Counted from the stretch's first letter, positions 1 through 9,101 are shown. The stretch: 64,000 nucleotides of DNA from Leadbetterella byssophila DSM 17132 (GCF_000166395.1 NC_014655.1:1922001-1986000); one strand, 5' to 3'. Program-made: numbers and translations. The notes: generated by a model not told the origin, from the sequence alone.

Positions 1-134
1 CCCGCAGGTTTGATGTGGATGATCAATGGCAACTTAACCCCTTGGAAAGAAAGCTCCCCCGACCAGGATCCGATGACACTTTGAGCAAAGACGGATGGCG
101 ACAAAACGCACAGTAAAAACAATAATTTTTTCAT
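1..134 (-). CDS. alpha/beta hydrolase family protein, N-terminal part (cut by window start)
   Basis: Only the first 44 codons lie in the window. The start ATG at 134-132 overlaps the stop of the membrane-protein gene upstream as ATGA, so the two are translationally coupled. Residues 1-16 are a signal peptide (MKKLLFLLCVLSPSVFAQ). It is followed by GSWSGELSFQGVKLPLIIHI, the N-terminal motif of secreted Bacteroidota alpha/beta-fold hydrolases of the serine aminopeptidase type, which carry a small beta domain before the hydrolase domain. The catalytic part is outside the window, so the family call rests on this leader motif only. Substrate unknown. Confidence 0.6.
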   Translation of the reverse strand, partial: MKKLLFLLCVLSPSVFAQSVIGSWSGELSFQGVKLPLIIHIKPA

Positions 135-685
135 AAAATGTAAGGTGAAAATGCCGCTAAGGACAATAAAACAATAAAAAATATAGCTATTTGGTACCAC
201 TTCTTCATATGCGTAGCGGTCTTAAAGCCATTGAAGAATAAAATAAATGTATAGGCCAAAGCAGGTAAGGTCAATAGTACAAATCCAAACATAATTGCTG
301 AATCTGTCAGGCTAATACCCGCGGGCTGAGCCAATAACCTATTCTGCACCTCTAAGAACTTAGGAATATTAGCACAAAGCAAAATAAGAAGCCCCGGAAG
401 AGTGGATAACACTACCGTGTTTACGATATCTATCCATCGAGTTCTTTTATTATAAATGAGCCCCAAAAGATATAAGACTACTATTCCTAGCAAGTAGGCC
501 ATCAAAGTAGCACGTAGCACTTCCCCAAAGCTAAACTCTCCGTCTACAAAATTTAAGACAGAGGTCATGCGGTATCCCAACAGATAACAAAAAACCATAT
601 TCAGGACCACCCCCATTAGGGATATGAAAAGTAGGGTTCTTTCTGAGAAATGCCCTACAGGATTCAATAATTTATTCATGCCCAC
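131..685 (-). CDS. multi-pass inner-membrane protein of unknown function
   Basis: 184 residues, with about five hydrophobic segments (roughly residues 18-40, 57-77, 87-107, 128-150, 163-183) and short charged loops, so an integral inner-membrane protein. No catalytic motif is visible. It overlaps the DUF2089 gene upstream by 10 nt and the hydrolase gene downstream by 4 nt, so the three form one operon. Layout and size resemble Yip1-like small permease-type proteins, but I do not recognise the family with confidence. Since DUF2089 proteins are small putative regulators, this may be the membrane effector they control (inference). Confidence 0.6.
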   Translation of the reverse strand: MGMNKLLNPVGHFSERTLLFISLMGVVLNMVFCYLLGYRMTSVLNFVDGEFSFGEVLRATLMAYLLGIVVLYLLGLIYNKRTRWIDIVNTVVLSTLPGLLILLCANIPKFLEVQNRLLAQPAGISLTDSAIMFGFVLLTLPALAYTFILFFNGFKTATHMKKWYQIAIFFIVLLSLAAFSPYIL

Positions 686-939
686 TTTTTAATCTTTTCA
701 ATAAGATCATCCATTTTATTACGCATGGTAGGATAGGAAATATCCGCTAATCTCGCCATCTCCTTTATACTACCGCTGGACAGAAAAAACTGCAAGATAA
801 ACTCCTGTTCTTCCACACTTAATCTAGCTAAAATGGGAAGATCAAATGTGCCGCTGATCAAGGTTTCACAAGAACCGCACTTCAATTGACTCACTTGAAG
901 AGGCTGATCACAACTCGGGCAAACAGTAGGTAAACGCAT
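676..939 (-). CDS. DUF2089 family protein (zinc ribbon plus helix-turn-helix)
   Basis: 87 residues. The N-terminus has two CxxC knuckles (CPSC at 8-11 and CGSC at 21-24), a zinc ribbon. The C-terminal half (LSVEEQEFILQFFLSSGSIKE, then ISYPTMRNKMDDLIEKI) is the helical part of the DUF2089 family, which looks like a helix-turn-helix DNA-binding module. Full length for the family. It is first in a three-gene operon and has a consensus Bacteroidetes promoter just upstream (958-989). Probable role: small transcriptional regulator of the membrane protein downstream; the DNA-binding role is inferred from the fold. Confidence 0.8.
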   Translation of the reverse strand: MRLPTVCPSCDQPLQVSQLKCGSCETLISGTFDLPILARLSVEEQEFILQFFLSSGSIKEMARLADISYPTMRNKMDDLIEKIKKWA

Positions 940-957
940 ATAGACTTATCTTTTAAA

Positions 958-989
958 CAAAATTAATTCTCATTTTAACTTTATTCAAA
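958..989 (-). promoter_or_regulatory. Bacteroidetes-type promoter of the DUF2089 operon
   Basis: On the minus strand TTTG (989-986), 20 nt, then TAATTTTG (965-958), an exact match to the -33/-7 consensus TTTG-N19-20-TAnnTTTG. The expected transcript start is near 951, giving a leader of about 12 nt before the ATG at 939. Confidence 0.65.
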
Positions 990-1073
990 AAAATTTTACA
1001 TTTAATTAAAATATTGAAATTAAAAATAAATTTTATTGTTCCATTATCAAAAAAAAATAACCACACTAGGTGG

Positions 1074-1667
1074 TTACTTCTTCGGTTTAATAGCACATCC
1101 TATGGCTACCGTTCGCGTTCGTATCACTTCACGGCCATCAAGAAGGGCATCTACCGCTTCTTCAATGTATTTATCTGTCACTTCCTCCGGATTCTCGTAA
1201 TTATTATCTATGGCACCTATGTATTTCACGATATTCTTTCCGTCTTGTTTCTTCAAGACGAAAGCATGCGGAGTTCTAACCGCTCCATAAACTGGATATA
1301 GTTTTTGGTCGGCATCTGAAACATAAGGAAAAGAAAAGGACTTTTCTCTTGCCCTAGCCTTCATGGCTTCCAGATTTTCCTGCTCTGATTCACCGCTGGG
1401 ATTAATGGCTATAACGGGATAGCCTAATGGTTTATACTTCTTATCCAAGGCTATGATTCGATCTTCGTAAGCCACAGCATACGGACAAGAATTACAAGTA
1501 AAGATTACTATATGCCCTTTGGCATCCGAAAAATCACTCAAACTCCACTCCCTATCATCTACTCCTTTAAGTTTAAAGTCCATGGCTGCGTCACCGATCC
1601 CATAGCCTCCCGGATTCTGGAAAGCCAGTAGCAGGACAGAAACGATTAAAATAATTCCCTTTTTCAT
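1074..1667 (-). CDS. thioredoxin-fold protein, AhpC/TSA (redoxin) type
   Basis: 197 residues with a hydrophobic N-terminal signal segment (1-16), so probably exported to the periplasm. The redoxin fold starts near residue 22; the redox motif is TCNSCPYAVAYEDR with cysteines 58 and 61 (CxxC). The later TPHAFVL contains the cis-Pro typical of thioredoxin folds. The family of CNxCP redoxins is related to thiol peroxidases/reductases, but no substrate is assigned. The start ATG overlaps the stop of the TlpA-like gene upstream by 4 nt (ATGA), making this the last gene of the serine operon. Confidence 0.82.
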   Translation of the reverse strand: MKKGIILIVSVLLLAFQNPGGYGIGDAAMDFKLKGVDDREWSLSDFSDAKGHIVIFTCNSCPYAVAYEDRIIALDKKYKPLGYPVIAINPSGESEQENLEAMKARAREKSFSFPYVSDADQKLYPVYGAVRTPHAFVLKKQDGKNIVKYIGAIDNNYENPEEVTDKYIEEAVDALLDGREVIRTRTVAIGCAIKPKK

Positions 1668-2134
1668 TGTGTTTTGTATTTAGAAATGATTAGTTGCAAT
1701 TCATCTTTCTTCAACATCCTATCTACAAACTCCACTTTCTTACCCTGATTTATAAAGAGGGTGGCCGGTATGCCTCCACTCCATTCTGGATCCAACTTAG
1801 GGATCCATTCATTCATCCTGGCATTATCGTTTAGGAGATAATGCTTCACCTTCAAATTCTTCTTTTCTATGGTTTTCTTCACCTTATCCATCTGCTTTAA
1901 TGGATCTAGTGATACTAATATCATTTCAAAGGAGGAATCCTTTTCAAATTCCTTATTGACCTCCATAAAGTGAGGCAACTCCACTAAACAAGGCCCACAC
2001 CACGTGGCCCAAAAGTTGACTACCACAAACTTGTCAGTTGGCAAGTCCTGCATTAACTCATCAAAATTCACCACCTTTTGCGCATTTAGCTTTGTAAAAC
2101 AAAAGCACAAAAGGATCAAGATACGTTTTGCCAT
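1664..2134 (-). CDS. TlpA/ResA-like thioredoxin family protein
   Basis: 156 residues. Signal peptide 1-18, then a thioredoxin fold with active site WCGPC (Cys46, Cys49) in VVNFWATWCGPCLVELPHF and a GIPATLFI segment with the cis-Pro. This is the standard architecture of exported disulfide reductases such as TlpA and ResA. It overlaps the symporter gene upstream by 19 nt and the redoxin gene downstream by 4 nt. Likely a periplasmic thiol reductase, perhaps paired with the adjacent redoxin; the pairing is inferred from coupling alone. Confidence 0.85.
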   Translation of the reverse strand: MAKRILILLCFCFTKLNAQKVVNFDELMQDLPTDKFVVVNFWATWCGPCLVELPHFMEVNKEFEKDSSFEMILVSLDPLKQMDKVKKTIEKKNLKVKHYLLNDNARMNEWIPKLDPEWSGGIPATLFINQGKKVEFVDRMLKKDELQLIISKYKTQ

Positions 2135-3375
2135 TCCTTTGAGGGTTTAAATTCACCTTCATTGTTCGATATCCACAAAGTTGCCACCCCATTTCCTATG
2201 AAATTAGTGATAGCTCTGGCCTCAGACATAAAGCGATCCACCCCTAGTAAAAGTGCCAATCCCTCAAGGGGAATCACCTTGATGGCCGTCAAGGTAGATG
2301 CCAATACCACAAATCCACTACCTGTTACCCCTGCTGCACCTTTAGACGTCACCATAAGTATTCCAATGATGGTCAAGATCTGCTCCCACGTCAAATGTAC
2401 CTGATACACCTGCGCCAGAAAAATCACCGCCATAGACAGATAAATGGTAGTCCCGTCCAGGTTGAAAGAATATCCTGTGGGGACTACTAGCCCTACCACC
2501 GGTTTTGAGCATCCCATTCGTTCCAACTTATCCATCAAAGAAGGAAGTGCTGCCTCAGAAGATGAGGTACCTAGCACAATCAATAACTCTTCTTTGATCT
2601 GCTTCAAAAAGTTCATAATGGAAAGTCCGTATTGTTTTAAAATCAGATTTAAAACCACAAATACGAACAGGGCCATGGTGACGTATACGGTGATCAAAAG
2701 TTTACCTAAAGGCAATAAAGTATCAATCCCATAGATGGCCACGGTATAAGCCATTCCTCCAAAAGCTCCGATGGGTGCCAGGTACATCACTTTGTGCAGT
2801 GCCCAGAATATCTTAGCGGCCAGAGGCTGCAGTGCCTTTACCACCCTTTGTTTACCAGAATATTGGTTAAGAAGAATACCTGTTAAGAGGGCCAATATCA
2901 AGACCTGCAAGGTACTGTTGTCCCAAAAGAATTGGGCCCATGAGAATTCGTCTGCTTTTTGAGCATATTGACTCATATCTCCTCCCTCTTTAGGACTTAC
3001 CCCATCACCCGGACGGATCAAATTCGCTGCAATAATTCCTATCAGCAGTGCCAAAGTGGTCACTACCTCAAAATAGATTAGGGCCTTCGCCCCTACTCTC
3101 CCCACCTTTTTCATGTTACCCATGGAAACTAATCCCAGAGTGATGGTCAAAAAGATGATGGGACAAATGAAGATCTTCACTATACTAATGAAGAAACTAC
3201 TCAATGCCTCACTAAAACGGGTCTTAATCTCAAAGTCAGAAAGCAGGAGATGGAACTTTATCCCCTTTTCCATAATAGGATAAAGGGCTGCTTCCGGGAA
3301 AAAATGACCTAATAAGGTACCACATACTATGGATAATAATACCCAAAAAGTAAGGTTAGAGAAAACTTTCTTCAT
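2116..3375 (-). CDS. dicarboxylate/amino acid:cation symporter (DAACS family, DctA-like)
   Basis: 419 residues, normal length for the family. Conserved signatures are visible: the serine-rich re-entrant loop SSSEAALPSLM (from about 271), VVPTGYSFNLDGTTIYL (about 297-313), and a C-terminal NFIGNGVATLWIS. These are the substrate- and Na+/H+-binding elements of GltP/DctA proteins, and the TGYSFNLDG form is closest to DctA. Acts in the inner membrane. Directly downstream of serine ammonia-lyase in one operon, so uptake of serine or of a C4 acid linked to its breakdown product is a reasonable inference. Substrate not certain. Confidence 0.87.
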   Translation of the reverse strand: MKKVFSNLTFWVLLSIVCGTLLGHFFPEAALYPIMEKGIKFHLLLSDFEIKTRFSEALSSFFISIVKIFICPIIFLTITLGLVSMGNMKKVGRVGAKALIYFEVVTTLALLIGIIAANLIRPGDGVSPKEGGDMSQYAQKADEFSWAQFFWDNSTLQVLILALLTGILLNQYSGKQRVVKALQPLAAKIFWALHKVMYLAPIGAFGGMAYTVAIYGIDTLLPLGKLLITVYVTMALFVFVVLNLILKQYGLSIMNFLKQIKEELLIVLGTSSSEAALPSLMDKLERMGCSKPVVGLVVPTGYSFNLDGTTIYLSMAVIFLAQVYQVHLTWEQILTIIGILMVTSKGAAGVTGSGFVVLASTLTAIKVIPLEGLALLLGVDRFMSEARAITNFIGNGVATLWISNNEGEFKPSKEWQNVS

Positions 3376-3402
3376 AGCTGTTACGAAGATAAGAAAATTC
3401 TC

Positions 3403-4776
3403 TTAACATTCCGTGGCACTCAAAGCCAAACCTGCTTCAGAAGTTTCCTTGTATTTTTTCGACATGTCTCTGCCCGTGGCACGCATCACTTTGATGACGC
3501 TATCAAGGGAAATCTTTTGATCATTGGGATTACCTGATGAAGCTATCAAGTACGCATTATAGGCCTTGATAGCCCCCATAGCATTCCGCTCAATGCATGG
3601 AATCTGCACATACCCCCCTATAGGATCACAGGTCATGCCTAAATGATGTTCAATGGCTATCTCAGCTGCCACTTCAATGGTGTTAATATTCTTACCTGCA
3701 CAGTGCGCTAACATGGCAGCAGCCATTGCTGAGGCTGATCCTATCTCTCCCATACATCCCATCTCTGCACCGGAAATGGAGGCATTATGCTTGATCAGAA
3801 AACCTACCGCTGCAGCGGCAAGCATTCCCTCACGAATCTTCTGCTTATCGTAATGATAATGATGTTTCAATAAATAGGTAACGCCCGGAATCACTCCGGA
3901 TGCACCTGAAGTAGGCGCTGTCACTACCATATTTCCTGCTGCATTTTCTTCCGATGCAGCCATACAGTAGGCATTCAGGAAAACCATGAAACTATCTGAG
4001 GTAGAAGCGCTGTTTTTTGCCTGAGCATATAATACCGGTGCCTTCCTACGCAGCCGGATAGATCCGGGAAGTTCTCCTTTAGATTTCAATCCCCGTTTCA
4101 CCGCCTTATGCATGGTCTCTATGATATCATCAATTTTCCTGTTGATGGTCTTCCGGTCTAATCCACTTATGGCTACCTCATTCGCCATCATAAGTTCTAT
4201 TAAGGAGATCTTATTTGCATCCAAATGTGCCTTCAACTCCTTCATCGTGGAATAGGGATACGGAGGTACCACCGGATTTTGACGGTCTGATTTATCTCCT
4301 TTTCTAACCACAAAGCCTCCACCCACAGAATAATACTCTTCTTCATGCACACGGAATCCGTCAGCAAGAAGTTTAAATATGACGGTATTAGGATGTGGGG
4401 AGTCATACCTACCTTTTTGGAACAGTATAGAACTAGCATCCACTTGCACCGTCCTATTCCCTATATAAACAGTATAAGAACTGTCAGGATGCTGTAACAA
4501 AGATGTGAATGCTTGGGGATCTACAGTATCCGGTTGCCACCCCAAGATGCCGGCAATCACCGCACGATCTGTTCCGTGCCCTTTTCCCGTAGCACTCAAA
4601 GAGCCATAAAGATGAATTTCTATCCGCAACTCTGTCCCTTCTTCAAGGAAAATGCTTTGGATACGTTGTAAGAAGTCATACCCCGCTTTCATGGGGCCAA
4701 TAGTGTGTGAGCTGGATGGTCCTGGTCCAATCTTGAATAAATCAAAGACCGAGGTGGTGATTACACCCTTATTCAT
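3403..4776 (-). CDS. sdaA: L-serine ammonia-lyase, iron-sulfur dependent, single chain
   Basis: Converts L-serine to pyruvate and ammonia. The N-terminal beta domain has SVFDLFKIGPGPSSSHTIGP; the C-terminal alpha domain has TAPTSGASGVIPGV, GCMGEIGSASA, MTCDPIGGYVQIPC and a short tail. The three cysteines in GCMGE, TCDP and QIPC are the [4Fe-4S] ligands of this family. I place the start at the ATG 4776-4774 (MNKGVITTSVF), 16 codons inside a longer reading frame that begins with TTG at 4824; homologues begin close to SVFDLFKIG. Part of the minus-strand operon with two transporters, giving a serine or amino-acid use module. Confidence 0.92.
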   Translation of the reverse strand: MNKGVITTSVFDLFKIGPGPSSSHTIGPMKAGYDFLQRIQSIFLEEGTELRIEIHLYGSLSATGKGHGTDRAVIAGILGWQPDTVDPQAFTSLLQHPDSSYTVYIGNRTVQVDASSILFQKGRYDSPHPNTVIFKLLADGFRVHEEEYYSVGGGFVVRKGDKSDRQNPVVPPYPYSTMKELKAHLDANKISLIELMMANEVAISGLDRKTINRKIDDIIETMHKAVKRGLKSKGELPGSIRLRRKAPVLYAQAKNSASTSDSFMVFLNAYCMAASEENAAGNMVVTAPTSGASGVIPGVTYLLKHHYHYDKQKIREGMLAAAAVGFLIKHNASISGAEMGCMGEIGSASAMAAAMLAHCAGKNINTIEVAAEIAIEHHLGMTCDPIGGYVQIPCIERNAMGAIKAYNAYLIASSGNPNDQKISLDSVIKVMRATGRDMSKKYKETSEAGLALSATEC

Positions 4777-4820
4777 AGGTTGATGTTGATAGCCTGTGCT
4801 CAAAATTAGCACATATTTAT

Positions 4821-5036
4821 TCAACGATCAAAATCCCCTTTCCAGCAAAACCAACCAAAACAACCCAAACTCCCTGCTACTATGGGACATAGCACGAAAA
4901 TATAGATCACCGCAGGAATTAGATTCGCTCCGCCTGACTTCCAAAGGGGAATAGCTTGATTATAGATCAAATAGTATACGGCTAAAACGCCTAGAAGCAT
5001 CCAAACCAAACCTAATATTCTCTTAATTTGATTCAT
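4821..5036 (-). CDS. small two-helix membrane protein (resembles DUF6814)
   Basis: 71 residues with two hydrophobic helices (about 7-27 and 38-63) and a charged C-terminus (KGDFDR). It overlaps the MFS gene upstream by 14 nt. Small two-helix proteins of this kind are regularly found next to MHS-type MFS carriers in Bacteroidota and are catalogued as DUF6814; the assignment is from memory of that context. Possibly an accessory subunit of the carrier. Confidence 0.6.
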   Translation of the reverse strand: MNQIKRILGLVWMLLGVLAVYYLIYNQAIPLWKSGGANLIPAVIYIFVLCPIVAGSLGCFGWFCWKGDFDR

Positions 5037-6486
5037 TTTCGTCCAAATAAATTACTCCGATTACCAAACAGATTCCAGCTATTACTATAGGATACCATAA
5101 TCCTTCCAGATAAGGCTTTTGTACCAAAACTTTGCCTGCTTTGGCATTGATCTCCTCTCCTCTAGTCACTAGGAAGGTAGCGATGGCAGGCAACAAACCT
5201 CCAAAGATCCCATTCCCCACATGATAGGGTAAAGACATGGAAGTATAACGTATTCTAACAGGGAACATCTCCACTAAAAATGCAGCTATAGGTCCATACA
5301 CCATGGTCACGAAGATAACTTGGACAAATACCCAGAAGATCAATGAGCGCTGATCTGCGCCACTCAGCGCCACCGTCCTATGTAATTTTTCTCCATTAGC
5401 ACCTTCCTCCCACTTTTCCACGGTACCATCTTCATAGGTTCTTTGGATGTGACCCAACTCTATTTCTTCCTCACTAACTAATTCCTTTCTACTCACATCT
5501 GCCTTTTGGTACATTTGATCATAAATATACCTGTATGAACAAATGGCCACTAACATACCCGCCATCATGATCCATTTCCTACCTACCTTATCAGATAACC
5601 ACCCGAATAATATAAAGAATGGAGTACCCAGACACAAGGCCCAGATCAGGATTTGGTCCACTTGTTCCTTAGGTACATGCATCACCCTTTCTATAAAAGA
5701 CATGGCATAGAACTGACCGGTATACCAGATCACGCCCTGCCCCATAGCTACCCCTAATAGGGCAAGCAGGACGTATTTCAAGTTATATCTATTCCCAAAA
5801 CTCTCCTTCAAGGGATTCTTAGAAGTCTTGCCCTCGGATTTTGCCTTGGCAAACAAAGGAGACTCGTGCATGTTCTTCCTGATGATGTAAGAAACATAGA
5901 TCATCACAGCTGAGGCTAGGAAAGGAATCCGCCAACCGTAATCCTCAAAGGCTTCTTTACTCATACTGGACCGGGTGATGGTGATCACCAGGAGTGATAC
6001 TATCAAACCGGCCGTTGCCGTGGTCTGAATCCAGGAGGTCATGAAACCGCGTTTCTTTGGTTCTGCATGTTCCGCTACGTAGGTCGCTGCACCTCCGTAT
6101 TCCCCTCCTAAAGCTAAACCTTGCAATAGTCGCAAAAGCAAAACCAACAAAGGAGATATGATCCCAATACTTTCGTAAGAAGGTATACATCCTATCAAAA
6201 AGGTAGCCCCTCCCATCAGCAAGAGGGTCACCATAAAGGTGTATTTACGCCCTATCAAATCTCCCAGCCTACCAAAGAACAAGGCTCCGAAAGGACGTAC
6301 TATGAATCCTGCCGCAAAGGTGGCTAGGGTGGATAAAAAAGCTAAAGTCTCATTCCCACTAGGAAAAAACTTCGTAGAAATAAGGGTGGCCAAACTTCCA
6401 AAAATGTAGAAATCGTACCATTCTATCATGGTACCCACAGAGGACGCTCCTATCACGGCAAACATGGAGCTACGCTTCTCAGTCAT
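5023..6486 (-). CDS. MFS transporter of the metabolite:H+ symporter (MHS) type
   Basis: 487 residues with 12 predicted membrane helices. N-terminal SSVGTMIEWYDFYIFG is the MHS signature (ProP, KgtP, ShiA), followed by FGRLGDLIGRKYTF (MFS loop 2-3) and RLLQGLALGGEYGGAATYVAEH. Between helices 8 and 9 there is a hydrophilic insert of about 60 residues (around 325-385, with EEEIELGHIQRTYEDGTVEK) that is absent from E. coli homologues. First gene of the operon running down to 1074, with a consensus promoter upstream. Substrate cannot be read from sequence; the serine lyase downstream suggests an organic acid or osmolyte-like compound. Confidence 0.87.
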   Translation of the reverse strand: MTEKRSSMFAVIGASSVGTMIEWYDFYIFGSLATLISTKFFPSGNETLAFLSTLATFAAGFIVRPFGALFFGRLGDLIGRKYTFMVTLLLMGGATFLIGCIPSYESIGIISPLLVLLLRLLQGLALGGEYGGAATYVAEHAEPKKRGFMTSWIQTTATAGLIVSLLVITITRSSMSKEAFEDYGWRIPFLASAVMIYVSYIIRKNMHESPLFAKAKSEGKTSKNPLKESFGNRYNLKYVLLALLGVAMGQGVIWYTGQFYAMSFIERVMHVPKEQVDQILIWALCLGTPFFILFGWLSDKVGRKWIMMAGMLVAICSYRYIYDQMYQKADVSRKELVSEEEIELGHIQRTYEDGTVEKWEEGANGEKLHRTVALSGADQRSLIFWVFVQVIFVTMVYGPIAAFLVEMFPVRIRYTSMSLPYHVGNGIFGGLLPAIATFLVTRGEEINAKAGKVLVQKPYLEGLWYPIVIAGICLVIGVIYLDENESN

Positions 6487-6506
6487 GGTATAAGGTTGAA
6501 TTTCAG

Positions 6507-6536
6507 CAAATATATGTTAGAAATGCTTTTTACAAA
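6507..6536 (-). promoter_or_regulatory. promoter of the MFS/serine operon
   Basis: Minus strand: TTTG (6536-6533), 18 nt, TATATTTG (6514-6507). Both boxes match the Bacteroidetes consensus. Expected start near 6500, about 14 nt before the ATG at 6486. Confidence 0.6.
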
Positions 6537-6628
6537 GACTTTCACTCGAGAAATGAATAATTCATTTTTATCTGAACTTTCAATATTTTCTGAATATAAT
6601 ATAAATAGCACATTTTCTACAAAAGTCC

Positions 6629-6636
6629 TACCTTTG
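6629..6636 (+). promoter_or_regulatory. -7 box before the UMF1-type MFS gene
   Basis: TACCTTTG fits TAnnTTTG; no clear -33 TTG at the right distance. It would give a leader of only about 10 nt before the ATG at 6652. Confidence 0.4.
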
Positions 6637-6651
6637 TGAAAAGACCCTGAA

Positions 6652-7953
6652 ATGAATATCAAAAGAGTTTGGAACGCTTGGTGTATGTATGACTGGGCGA
6701 ACTCCGTACATAATCTTGTCATTATAACCGTAATCTTCCCTATCTACTATCAGGCTACCGTGCCTGTACAGGAGGTGATAGATCAAAAGGAATTGGTAAG
6801 GTTCTTCGGCTTTATGTTTGATAAAAACGCCTTATATAGCTTTACCATCTCAGCAGCATCTTTGTTACTGGTGTTCTTAAATCCTATCCTAACGGGGATA
6901 GCGGACTATTCCGGAAGAAAGAAATTATTCATGAAGATCTTCTGCTACCTGGGAGCACTTTCATGCACTTATTTCTATTTCTTCACGCCTGATAATGTGG
7001 AGTCTACCATGATAGCTTTTGCCCTCTCTATAGTGGGGTGGGGAGGAAGCTTGGTGTTTTATAATGCCTTTATTCCGCAGATTGCAACAGAGGAACATTA
7101 CGACCGACTCAGTGCACGTGGCTTTGCCTTTGGCTATGTAGGATCTGTAATCCTATTGATTTTTAATCTTTTGATGATCATGAAACCGGAGATTTTCGGT
7201 CTGGAGAATGCACCATCCGGCATGACCACAAGAATAGCCTTTGTCACCGTAGGTATTTGGTGGGCAGGTTTTGCGCAGATTCCTTTCTTTGTATTACCAA
7301 AGGATGAGAAGAGAGCCTTTCGTTCCCGCTTCCTGAAGAATGGTTTTATCCAGCTGAAGAATACTTTTTTCAGAGTCCAAAAGAACAAGAACCTGAAAAG
7401 ATTCCTGTTGGCCTATTTGATCTATGACATGGGGGTTATGACGGTGATTTATGTAGCCACGCTTTTTGCCAATGAAGAGATCAAAGTCCCTCGAGAAGGA
7501 TTAATTGTTACCTTACTACTGATACAGTTAATTGCCATTCCTGGATCTTATCTGGCGTCCTTCCTTTCTGAGAAATTTGGGAATACCAAAGCATTACGCA
7601 TAGAGATCTTATTGTGGACTATTGTACCCATAGCGGCTTACTTTACTACAACAGCTATGCAGTTTTACTTCATAGCCGCCCTGGTAGGTTTAGTGATGGG
7701 CGGTATTCAGTCGCTCTCCAGATCCACCTTTGCCAAGTTTTTACCTGAAAACATAACAGACACTTCCGCCTACTTTGCCTTTTTTGATATAACGGAAAAA
7801 GTAGCAATCACTTTGGGTACCTTCATTTTTGGTTTTATTTTAGATCAAACAGGCAGCATGAGAAACTCCATCCTGTTTTTGATCGTTCTATTTATTTTGG
7901 GCTTTCTCTTACTGAGTAGAATCAGGTCCCAACACGTTTATCACGAAGAATGA
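6652..7953 (+). CDS. MFS transporter, UMF1 / Atg22-like family
   Basis: 433 residues, 12 predicted membrane helices. The N-terminal WNAWCMYDWANSVHNLVI is the family hallmark (YDWANS), and GGIQSLSRSTFAKFLPE in the C-half is the conserved loop of UMF1 proteins. Fungal relatives (Atg22) export amino acids from vacuoles; bacterial substrates are unknown. The stop overlaps the start of the glycosyltransferase gene (ATGA at 7950-7953), so the two are co-translated. Confidence 0.88.
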   Translation: MNIKRVWNAWCMYDWANSVHNLVIITVIFPIYYQATVPVQEVIDQKELVRFFGFMFDKNALYSFTISAASLLLVFLNPILTGIADYSGRKKLFMKIFCYLGALSCTYFYFFTPDNVESTMIAFALSIVGWGGSLVFYNAFIPQIATEEHYDRLSARGFAFGYVGSVILLIFNLLMIMKPEIFGLENAPSGMTTRIAFVTVGIWWAGFAQIPFFVLPKDEKRAFRSRFLKNGFIQLKNTFFRVQKNKNLKRFLLAYLIYDMGVMTVIYVATLFANEEIKVPREGLIVTLLLIQLIAIPGSYLASFLSEKFGNTKALRIEILLWTIVPIAAYFTTTAMQFYFIAALVGLVMGGIQSLSRSTFAKFLPENITDTSAYFAFFDITEKVAITLGTFIFGFILDQTGSMRNSILFLIVLFILGFLLLSRIRSQHVYHEE

Positions 7954-9101
7954 AATTTTTAATCACGGATCTCCAAATCCAATTAGACGGACATCGCTTA
8001 GGTTTTATGCAAAACCTTATGTCCTATATAGAAAATCACCACACCACTGACGAATTTCTATTTTTGACCAATAGATCCCGGGCCTTTGAACTCAAAAGTC
8101 CGGCCAAACATATCCGCACCCTTCAGCTTACACAGGAAGAGCAAGACCTAGTACATGCAGAGACTAAACCCCTGAGCATAGCTAGAGCGGAATGGAGCAT
8201 CATCACTAAATATGCCCTAGAATTCTCGGCAGATCGGGTTATCCTCATGTTCATGGATTCCTACCAAATTGAGATAGGTAGGACTCAAGTACCATTTAAG
8301 ATCTCCGGCATTTGGTTCTCTCCGTATCCACGTATTGAATCTGAATCCAATAACTTGGGCTCAAAGATACAGACCTGGTTAACCAAGATGAGAAAACGCA
8401 TAGTGATGCGCACTGCCTTACGAAATGCTCAATTGGACAAGATCTTTATCCTTAACGATGAGGAAATGCCTAAATGGTTGAATAAGGGAGTGACGCGCTT
8501 TTTTACCTTGGCAGACCCCTATTTTGCCTATGAACCCTTGGAAGATTATAAACTTAGAGAGGTGTACGGGATCCCTGAAGATCATCTGATCTTCTTACAA
8601 TTTGGCTATATGGACGAAAGGAAGAATCTCGAGAATATCGTTAATGCTTTCAACCAATTACCGGAAATTTATGCCCTAAAAAGTACTCTACTCTTAATAG
8701 GTAAGTTCAAAGCAGGATTCAAAGAGCAAGTGGAAAGACTGAAATCAGGACCTTTCCAACTGATCATACGCGACGAATTTGTACCAAACGCAGAGATGGA
8801 GAGTGCCTTTGCTCAATCAGATGTAATCCTGAGAATGAACGTAGGGTTCTTTGGATCCTCCGGAATCATTGGAGTAGCGGCACAGCACAACAAGCCGGTA
8901 ATTGCATCCAATACCGGTGTGATGGCTGAAATAGTAGAAAAATACCACTTGGGCATGTTAGTTGATCCTTATAACACTAAGGAGATTGCGGATGCCATAA
9001 GTAGATTCCATACTATACCTGATAGTCTAAGAATAGACGGCACCAAATACCGCAACAATCACGACCTGGCTACTTTCGCAGAAACCCTGCTACAGAAATG
9101 A
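7950..9101 (+). CDS. glycosyltransferase, GT-B fold (group 1 / GT4-like)
   Basis: 383 residues. The C-terminal half carries the GT-B donor-binding domain: FLQFGYMDERKNLENIVNAF (near 217-236), LLLIGKFKAGF, and FFGSSGIIGVAAQHNKPVIAS with the acceptor-proximal GSSG/E-type region, then VDPYNTKEIADAI. The N-terminal half is divergent, so donor and acceptor cannot be predicted. It ends one base from the convergent methyltransferase gene. The neighbouring O-acyltransferase genes suggest a role in cell-surface polysaccharide or glycolipid synthesis (inference). Confidence 0.78.
   Translation: MKFLITDLQIQLDGHRLGFMQNLMSYIENHHTTDEFLFLTNRSRAFELKSPAKHIRTLQLTQEEQDLVHAETKPLSIARAEWSIITKYALEFSADRVILMFMDSYQIEIGRTQVPFKISGIWFSPYPRIESESNNLGSKIQTWLTKMRKRIVMRTALRNAQLDKIFILNDEEMPKWLNKGVTRFFTLADPYFAYEPLEDYKLREVYGIPEDHLIFLQFGYMDERKNLENIVNAFNQLPEIYALKSTLLLIGKFKAGFKEQVERLKSGPFQLIIRDEFVPNAEMESAFAQSDVILRMNVGFFGSSGIIGVAAQHNKPVIASNTGVMAEIVEKYHLGMLVDPYNTKEIADAISRFHTIPDSLRIDGTKYRNNHDLATFAETLLQK

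Noticed and set aside
1014-1301. 95-codon frame on plus over the redoxin gene
   Set aside because: Antisense shadow of the thioredoxin-fold gene, with no family motif.
3403-4824. Longer serine ammonia-lyase starting with TTG at 4824
   Set aside because: The extra 16 residues do not resemble the family and an ATG lies directly before the conserved start.
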